Shown: positions 57,600-64,000 of the stretch, piece by piece
Numbering within the stretch: position 1 is the first letter of the stretch
Layout of the letters: the number at the start of each line of letters is the position of its first letter
Assembly: GCA_951799445.1 (NCBI GenBank)
Contig: OX637293.1
Location: 27,032,001-27,096,000, forward strand
Source: Pseudisothecium myosuroides
Taxonomy: Eukaryota > Streptophyta > Bryopsida > Hypnales > Lembophyllaceae
Direction: 5' to 3'
Length of the DNA stretch: 64,000 bases
Position numbers and translations under genes: made by a program
Notes under the pieces: generated by a model
The model's database searches: none
Told to the model about the DNA's origin: nothing
Seen by the model: only the letters and a program-made list of their open reading frames with translations

Positions 57600-59713
57600 A
57601 TTAATGAAAACTTTGAATTAATAAAAAGGGCCAACGGAATGTGACATGTTGTTGAGAGTTAAAAGAAATGGAGAAGGAAGTAGGCCTTGGCCCATTAATA
57701 GCCCAAATTTGAATATGTCATACACTTTCATACGTAGAGACTTACATTTTTGGAAAGAAATATGTGGACATACTTACGATTTAGATTTGAGTAAAATATT
57801 CAATTGGAAACTATTCAAAGTTCATCTTATTGTGAATTAAAGACAATGGGGAATGAAATGGGCATTCGCCCTTAATGGCCAAAACTTATACATGTCATTC
57901 ATTTTCATACGTGAAGGCTTACATTTATTTTAAGGAGATGTAACTACATTGAAGATTTAGATTTCACTAAAATATTCAATTTGTCACCATTAGAAATTCA
58001 TCTTCTTGTGAATTTAAAAAAATGGGGACTAAAATGGGCCCGGTCCCTTAATGGCCCACATTTGAAAGAATCATGCATTTCCATATGTGAAGGCTTAAAT
58101 TTTTGAAAAAAAGATGTCATTACTTTTAAGATTTACATTTCACTACAATATTCAATTTATTACCATTCCAAATTCATCTTCTTTTCAATTAAAAAAAATG
58201 GGGAAGGAAATGGGCCTTGGTCCCTTAATGGCTCACATTTGAAAGAATCATGCATTTTCATACGTGAAGGCTTACACTCATTTCAAGAACATGTAATTAC
58301 ACCTAAGATTTACATTTCACTACAATATTCAATTTATTACCATTCCAAATTCACCTTCCTTTCAACTAAAAAAAATGGAGAAGGAAATGACCCTAAACCC
58401 TTCATGGCTGAAACTTGAAAATGTTGTTTGTTTCCATACGTGAAGACTTACATTTATTTTAAAAAGATGTAATTACACCTAGGATTTAGATTTCACTACA
58501 ACATTTGTTTTTTTACCATTCTAAATTCATCTTCTTTTCAATTAAAAAAAATGGGGAATGAAATGGGTCTTGGCCCCTTAATGGCCCACATTTGAAAGAA
58601 ATCAAAGAATCATGCATTTTCATACGTTAATGAATCATATTAGGAAAAATCATGTCATTACCCCTAGGATTTAGATTTCACTACAATGTTCAAATAATTA
58701 CCATTCCAAATTCATCTTCTTTTCAATTAAAAAAAATGGGGAAGGAAATGGGCCTTGGCCAGTTGGCCCCTTAACGGCTCACATTTTAAAGAATCTTACA
58801 TTTCCACAAGTGAAAGCTTACACTTATTTCAAAAAGATGTCATTACCCCTAGAATTTAGATTTCACTACAATATTCAATTCATTACCATTCCAAATTCAT
58901 CTTCTTTTCAATTAAAAAAAAAGGGGAAGGAAATGGGCCTTGGCCCCTTAATGGCTCACATTTGAAAGAATCTTGCATTTCCATAAGTGAAAGCTTACAG
59001 TTATTTCAAAAAGATGTCATTACCCCTACAATTTAGATTTCACTACAATATTCAATTTATTACCATTCTAAATTCATCTTCTTTTCAATTAAAAAAAATG
59101 GGGAATGAAATGGGCCTTGGCCCCTTAATGGCTCACATTTGAAAGAATCTTACATTTCCATAAGTGAAGGCTTACACTTATTTCAAGAGGATGTAATTAC
59201 CCCTAGGATTTAGATTTCACTACAATATTCAATTCATTACCATTCCAAATTCATCTTCTTTTCAATTAAAAAAAAATGGGGAATGAAATGGGCCTTGGCC
59301 CCTTAACGGCTCACATTTTAAAGAATCTTACATTTCCATAAGTGAAAGCTTACACTTATTTCAAGAGGATGTAATTACCCCTAGGATTTAGATTTCACTA
59401 CAATATTCAATTTATTACCATTTCAAATTCATCTTCTTTTCAATTAAAAAAAATGGGGAAGGAAATGGGCCTTGGCCCCTTAATGGCTCACATTTGAAAG
59501 AATCTTACATTTCCATAAGTGAAGGCTTATATTTATTTCAAAAAAATGTCGTTACCCCTAGGATTTAGATTTCACTACAACATTTAATTTATTACCATTC
59601 CAAATTCATCTTCTTTTCATTAAAAAAAAATGGGGAAGAAAATGGGCCTTGGCCCCTCAATGGCTCGCATTTGAAAGAATCATGCCTTTCCATACATGAA
59701 TGCTTACATTTTT
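57600..59713 (+). repeat. Satellite array of a ~177-bp unit, about 11.5 copies
   Basis: The marker ATGGGGAAGGAAATGGGCC starts units at about 57668, 57846, 58022, 58198, 58375, 58551, 58736, 58921, 59098, 59276, 59453 and 59630. Spacing is mostly 176-179 bp, with two longer units near 185 bp. Other blocks are GGCTCACATTTGAAAGAATC, GATTTAGATTTCACTACAA and CATTCCAAATTCATCTTC followed by an A run. The first units are more diverged than the later ones, as expected at an array edge. The array ends abruptly about 280 bp from the hAT2 stop. Confidence 0.9.
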
Positions 59714-59991
59714 CTATGTATTACAACAATTACAAACAATATCTTCTGGCATTCTATAAACATTTTGCAGTACATGATGCCTCATGAAAGAAAGGAAAAA
59801 CACAATGAAGCTTTGTTGGATTCTGTCTGAACGGTTTTGGAATACACAATTTGTAATGACATTTTCTACATCATTATGCAAATAAGTACTACAATGAAAA
59901 GTTCTACCAACAACCAATCCATTCTCTTCATGTGTTCAATGCATCTGAGCGCGCAAGTCTCCTATGACAACAACTCTACAATTCTTATTTG

Positions 59992-62900
59992 CTAAGGCCT
60001 ATAATCACTATCTCCTTTCACCTCAGCTCCGCTACAATTTCCTGCATTTCCCCATCCAATGTCTTCATTGTCGGATGTGTCTGCCATGTCGTCCGATGAA
60101 GAATTTAGAATTGTAACTCCTTCCTTCTGAACTTTATTCAACGTACTTGATCTCTTTCGTTTGCCTTGGTTCTTCTCTTTCTTTACTTTCAATATAGCCT
60201 TCATTTTATCTTCCCTCAGGGAAACACTCATCATTTTCTTCTGGGGAACAGGAAGACATGCATCAAGGGGGGTTCTACCTGTGTTTTGTCATTTTCTTGG
60301 GCTAGCTGCAAACGGTTGCATTTTGCTTTTGTTTTTGGGTTTGATGCAATGTTTTGCCTCCAATTTTAGTACTCCAACCCCTCCTTGAATGTTTACCTTC
60401 ACTGCATTCATAGACAGCCCTGTAGGGTTCAATGATTTGGTTGAACGTTGTGGCAATGCACGGCTAGCTTCCCGAAAAAGCATTTCACCCAATGTCTCGT
60501 CCTCATCAGCCAACGGTGGTGACTTTGTTTCATTTGAATTGATGTGAGGCCGTGCTTCTTTTGACATCTTCACAATACGGTCCCAACGGCCAGAGTTTCC
60601 CAAACCACGCACAGTTGCTGCCGCTGTTTTTGACACTGTACGTGGAAGACCGCTACGTTGTGGTACTTGAGGATCTTCCTTGACGTGCTTCTTACCTCTG
60701 TCGTTGTTCACCCGAATTGGGCTCCTAGCCCCATGCATCAAACCATGATCAACATTCTCTTGAACTTCGGTTCCTCCACTATTTGCAATACTTGGTTCGA
60801 CACTATTATGGTTTGGCAATACCACAGTACATGGGACCGAAGCATTGTCCACGTTCATTGAGACATTGAGCTCAAACTGTGCTGTGCTATTCTGTTTGTC
60901 CCTCTCTTGCACTTGTCCCACTACCGCGGATGTAGCCTTTGAAGTTTCAAGAACTTCATCCGATTTTCCAGTACCATCATTGGCTACAGTCGTCTCATTT
61001 GCCACCACTACCTCTTCGTACCTACCTTCCCTTTCTGGTACAAGGTTTTGGCTACTAAGAAACCCGGTTCCATCTACAAATCGTGCTATAGGAATTTGGG
61101 CCTCATCCCCGCCAATGCCACCATCTTCATCATCTCCACTGTTGTCCTCATTTAAACCGTTGTCCCCATCTGATTCAAACTCGAAAGGGTCTCCGTGATC
61201 AACATCAAAGTCTTCATTACTTCGATTTGGACTAGGAAACGGTCCATCATCAAAGTCCTCTACATCGTTGTTCATGACATCTTCGTCATTAATTTGTAGC
61301 CCGTCGTTGTCAAATTCTTCTTCGTCTTCTGAGATAAACCCCTCTGAATCCTCCGACTCTACGTTGTCCTCGTACCACTTCTTCTCATCATGTACCTTCG
61401 ATGCGGCCAAGACTTTTGAATTGGCGTACACATACACCAAATCTGCTGCTCTCTGTGTCTTCAACTTGTTTCGAGACTTGTTGTGAACAAACAAATAGCT
61501 ACTCCAATTTTGTTCGCATGAAGATGATGATACCGATTGGGCCAATATCCTCTTGGCAATTGGAGCAATGAGCTTCCCGCATGCACCCTCAAAATCCCAC
61601 CAAGCATGTGCCGACAACATTTGTTCATCCGGATTCAACATGTTATGGAATGGAGGGGTTCTATGTCAAAAGGCTACAAATTCCTTCACCACCATCGCGT
61701 ACTCCCTTGGTTTACATATTCTTTGAATAACCCGCTTGCATGCCTCTGTTGCTTCTGTATCGTTGGCCAGTTCTTTATCATGAAGCAGGTACGGGTTTAG
61801 AAGTGCTCCTGCATAGTGTAGATCTGTCTCCCCCATTTTGCGTCGCTTCAAGAACGAGGTCTTCAATCGTTCCGCTCGATTTACAGACAATTTAAAAGGC
61901 GACCTCTGTAAAGAGAAGACATGTTTTTGTATACCTCTCATAAGATGCAAGACCTTGCCCATGCATGGTGTTTTGGCATCCAAATCACATAGAGCATACA
62001 CAACTGGAGCCACCACTTCCTTGATATTCATCAAACGATTCCAGAAATGATCATTCAAAATGAATTGGGTTACAGCTCGAGACTCTGAGCGCGGCTTTGT
62101 ATTTCGAGTGTCTTTCAACTTCCGCACGTACGCGACCCACTGTGGATCCACCACACTTTGTTATAATGCTTGTTTAACCTTCAACAAACGGTGAATCATG
62201 ATGAAATTAGAGGCAAACCTTGTTTTTGCCGGCAACAACAAGCTCAACTTTGTCTCGTCCTTTCGAAATATGGCAAGCGGCATTTGCCTACTCTTGAAGA
62301 ATTTCACTATATCATGGGCTTTCTCTACGTAATCTAAAATCCATTTTGACTTCCCCCAATCTTTTAGCAACAAATTCAAGGCGTGCACCACGCACCCTTG
62401 AAAAAACATGTGCGGATACCTAGCGGAGACCAAATTCCACCCTGCCGGATTCACTGGTGCATTATCCGCCGTCACTTGTACCACATTTGAGGTACCCACG
62501 TGCTCTATGAATCTCTCCAACACAGACGCCAAATACTCTGCGTTTTTTTCCACCCCACTTGTATCTACCGATCCAATGAATTCCTCCCCTGAGGCTGAGA
62601 TTAGCATGGCATTTATTAATGGGCGATTTGAAACGTCACTCCATCCATCGATAAACAATGTTGCTCCAAATTTCCTAACGCTATCTTCGGTTCTGTTATG
62701 GATCTTTGTTTGAAGGTCTGCCTTCGCTTGGTCTAGCAACTTGTGCCGTAGATCATGATACGATGGTGGGTGTATGGCCGATTCCACTCTGACGTTTTCT
62801 CCACTGCTTCTTTGAAGGCTGGATTTCAGGCTACAGCAAATGGTATGTTTGCCGCGTAAAATTTTTTTGCCCATACAGCATTCAATTTCCGTTTGGTTGT

Positions 62901-63359
62901 TTCTTCAAAGCCATCGGCTAGACTACTCTGTTTTTGCAACCTACTACTTGATGCCCTTGGAGTTCCACGTTCACTGGATGTTTCAGTGGTTCGATTTATT
63001 TCTGAACCCGCACCTAAAAGTTCTTGTGGTGCCGTGCATGAATCCTCCTGCGTAGAATGCGTCGTACCCATGCCATTCAAAAAATTGTTTTTGTTCATAG
63101 GCGTGTTGTTTCCATCTACGTTGTCAAGGGCCGCAGGCCGCCGTGGAAATTTCCCTTCACAACGAAGAAATAGAACTTGAACCTCTGCTGTCAACCTAGG
63201 ACAAAGGCTGACCCCGGTATTACGAAAGCCTGATGGGCCTTGGTATCCTAGGTGGCTCAACATACGGCATGGTTTTTTGGCAAAGATGAGTTGACAAGCC
63301 TTGCACTGCAATTTATTTGGTGACGAGACTCCATACCAAGTAGAGAAGTCCTTACTCAT
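59992..63359 (-). pseudogene. hAT-superfamily transposase, copy 2, four stops and one frameshift
   Basis: Homologous to hAT1 along its whole length (same start MSKDFSTWYG at 63359, same end AEVKGDSDY.P at 59992). Order: BED-type finger (LQCKACQLIFAKK...MLSHLGY), DUF659-like core (FGATLFIDGWSDVSNRPLINAM, VVQVTADNAPVN, GCVVHALNLLLKDWG), hAT dimerisation block (SSSCEQNWSSYLFVHNKSRNKL), then a long acidic, finally basic tail. Lesions differ from those of hAT1: stop for Arg at 62826-62828, a 1-bp deletion near 62775 (CACACC shortened before PPSYHDL), stop for Gln at 62161-62163, for Arg at 61666-61668 and for Arg at 60289-60291. Because the lesions differ, the two copies died independently, and each shows what the other lost. 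It has the same promoter design as hAT1. It is not functional as read. Confidence 0.9.
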
Positions 63360-63592
63360 AGTGACGGGTTCAAATTTTTTATATTTAAAACAAGTTGAAA
63401 ACGTGAACACCGGATTCACAATATCCAAAAGGTAACAAGCACTGCGTGCACAAAGCCTTGAAAATTCAAGGCCCCCTCGTCCACTGAACTATGCATTACC
63501 AAGCAAGAGACACAAAAAATTGCAGCTCCTAGCCCTTGGAAATCTTAGTGTTCAGTTTCTCAAGAGTGATTTGACATCCCTTCTTCCTCCCA

Positions 63593-63599
63593 CTTATAC
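63593..63599 (-). promoter_or_regulatory. TATA box of hAT2
   Basis: GTATAAG on the minus strand, about 235 bp before ATG 63359, within sequence alignable to the hAT1 leader (GAGAAACTGAACACTAAG, CTAGGAGCTGCAATTTTTTGT). Confidence 0.65.
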
Positions 63600-63654
63600 T
63601 CTTCAGCCTTGTGCAGCTGGCCACGACCGTTAGAGAAGAATCCCAACAGCCACT

Positions 63655-63845
63655 AAATCCTGACCGTCCGATGAGGCGACCTCCGGCGCGGACGGGGCGG
63701 TCGGGCGGTCAGGTGCGCGGTCGGCCAAGCGGACGGCCGCGGGGCCGCGCGAGGCCGACGCGCGTTCGGTCGGGGCCCACGGGCGGTCGGGCGGGCACGA
63801 ATGGCGCGCGGTCGGAACGGGGGTCGTCGGTGGGACGGTCGATTG
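63655..63845. promoter_or_regulatory. GC-rich promoter island of hAT2
   Basis: GGTCGGGCGGTCAGG, CGGTCGGCC and GGGGCGGTCGGGCGG blocks, the reverse-complement counterpart of the hAT1 island. The block order has diverged far more than the transposase, so base composition and the GGTCGG core are kept rather than the exact sequence. Confidence 0.6.
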
Positions 63846-63879
63846 CCAATGGCTGTAACTGGGGTATAACAATCTGTTC

Positions 63880-64000
63880 AGCGCATTCAGGGCACATCAG
63901 GCATTCCAGTGGCTGCAACCACGTAGGGGTTACTTAACTAGTTTGATTATTGGTCTCAAAGAGGTCACGAGTTTGAATCTTAGTTTGATGTATTCATATT
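63880..64000 (+). repeat. tRNA-like (B-box) module, copy 3, cut by the window end
   Basis: GTGGCTGCAACCAC, then GATTATTGGT, then GAGGTCACGAGTTTGAATCT, aligning with the modules at 26.9 and 32.4 kb. The B-box-like AGTTTGAATCT lies at 63970-63980. As at hAT1, it sits beyond the GC island and points away from the transposase. Confidence 0.35.

Noticed and set aside
57375..57621. Three overlapping Gly/Arg-rich ORFs
   Set aside because: They are open only because the GC-rich island lacks AT-rich stop codons. There is no start context, and they overlap each other in different frames.
63611..63937. 108-residue Arg/Pro-rich ORF and its antisense partners
   Set aside because: They lie in the hAT2 promoter island and owe their length to GC richness on both strands.
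63961..63985. Functional tRNA gene
   Set aside because: Only the T-arm/B-box-like segment is present. There is no acceptor stem, clear A-box or anticodon arm.

Overview
The window reads as nuclear DNA of a land plant. It has TTTAGGG telomere-type repeats, an AT-rich intergenic background, plant-style TATA promoters, hAT transposases with a DUF659-like core, and very large LTRs of the Ogre/Tat size class. The RING-protein family and the GC-rich CCGACCG islands make me lean towards a bryophyte, perhaps a liverwort. That is an impression from memory, not something the sequence proves. There are no rRNA genes, convincing tRNA genes, CRISPR arrays or bacterial operons.

Layout. At 0.28-11.2 kb, two arrays of a ~12-bp CCGACCGAAAAC repeat in opposite orientations flank two minus-strand genes: a protein-kinase-like gene broken by two stops (3659-5143) and an intact 368-residue gene with a Gly/Tyr-rich tail (8938-10044). 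At 11.2-15.3 kb there is AT-rich repeat DNA. At 15.3-24.3 kb, a RING-H2/coiled-coil gene (20938-24332, broken) has its GC-rich promoter island split by a ~5-kb LTR (15681-20669). At 25.9-32.9 kb, a hAT transposase gene (27686-31015, three stops) lies between two direct copies of a repeat/tRNA-like/GC-island module. At 33-55 kb there is a nest of transposons: paired dispersed repeats, two elements with perfect 8-bp target duplications, TTAA-bounded elements, and LTR copies inserted into each other (one LTR sits inside a foldback element that sits inside another LTR). At 57.1-59.7 kb there is a GC island followed by ~11.5 units of a ~177-bp satellite. At 59.99-63.36 kb there is a second, differently broken hAT gene on the minus strand.

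Three patterns stand out. (1) All five protein genes, although unrelated in product, share one upstream design: a CCGACCG-rich island, then a (C/G)TATAAG or TATA-like box, then 220-290 bp to the ATG. (2) Four LTR copies each carry, at the same place, an ATG followed by exactly 21 acidic codons. Three of them end in a GT splice donor. This suggests that the LTR supplies the first coding exon of the element. (3) The intact Gly-rich gene and the RING gene share a ~95-residue N-terminal domain that I do not recognise.

The genes look like a community of mobile or mobile-associated genes rather than a cellular pathway. Only 8938-10044 is open from start to stop. All comparisons were made by eye. 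Identities, family names and organism need database searches.
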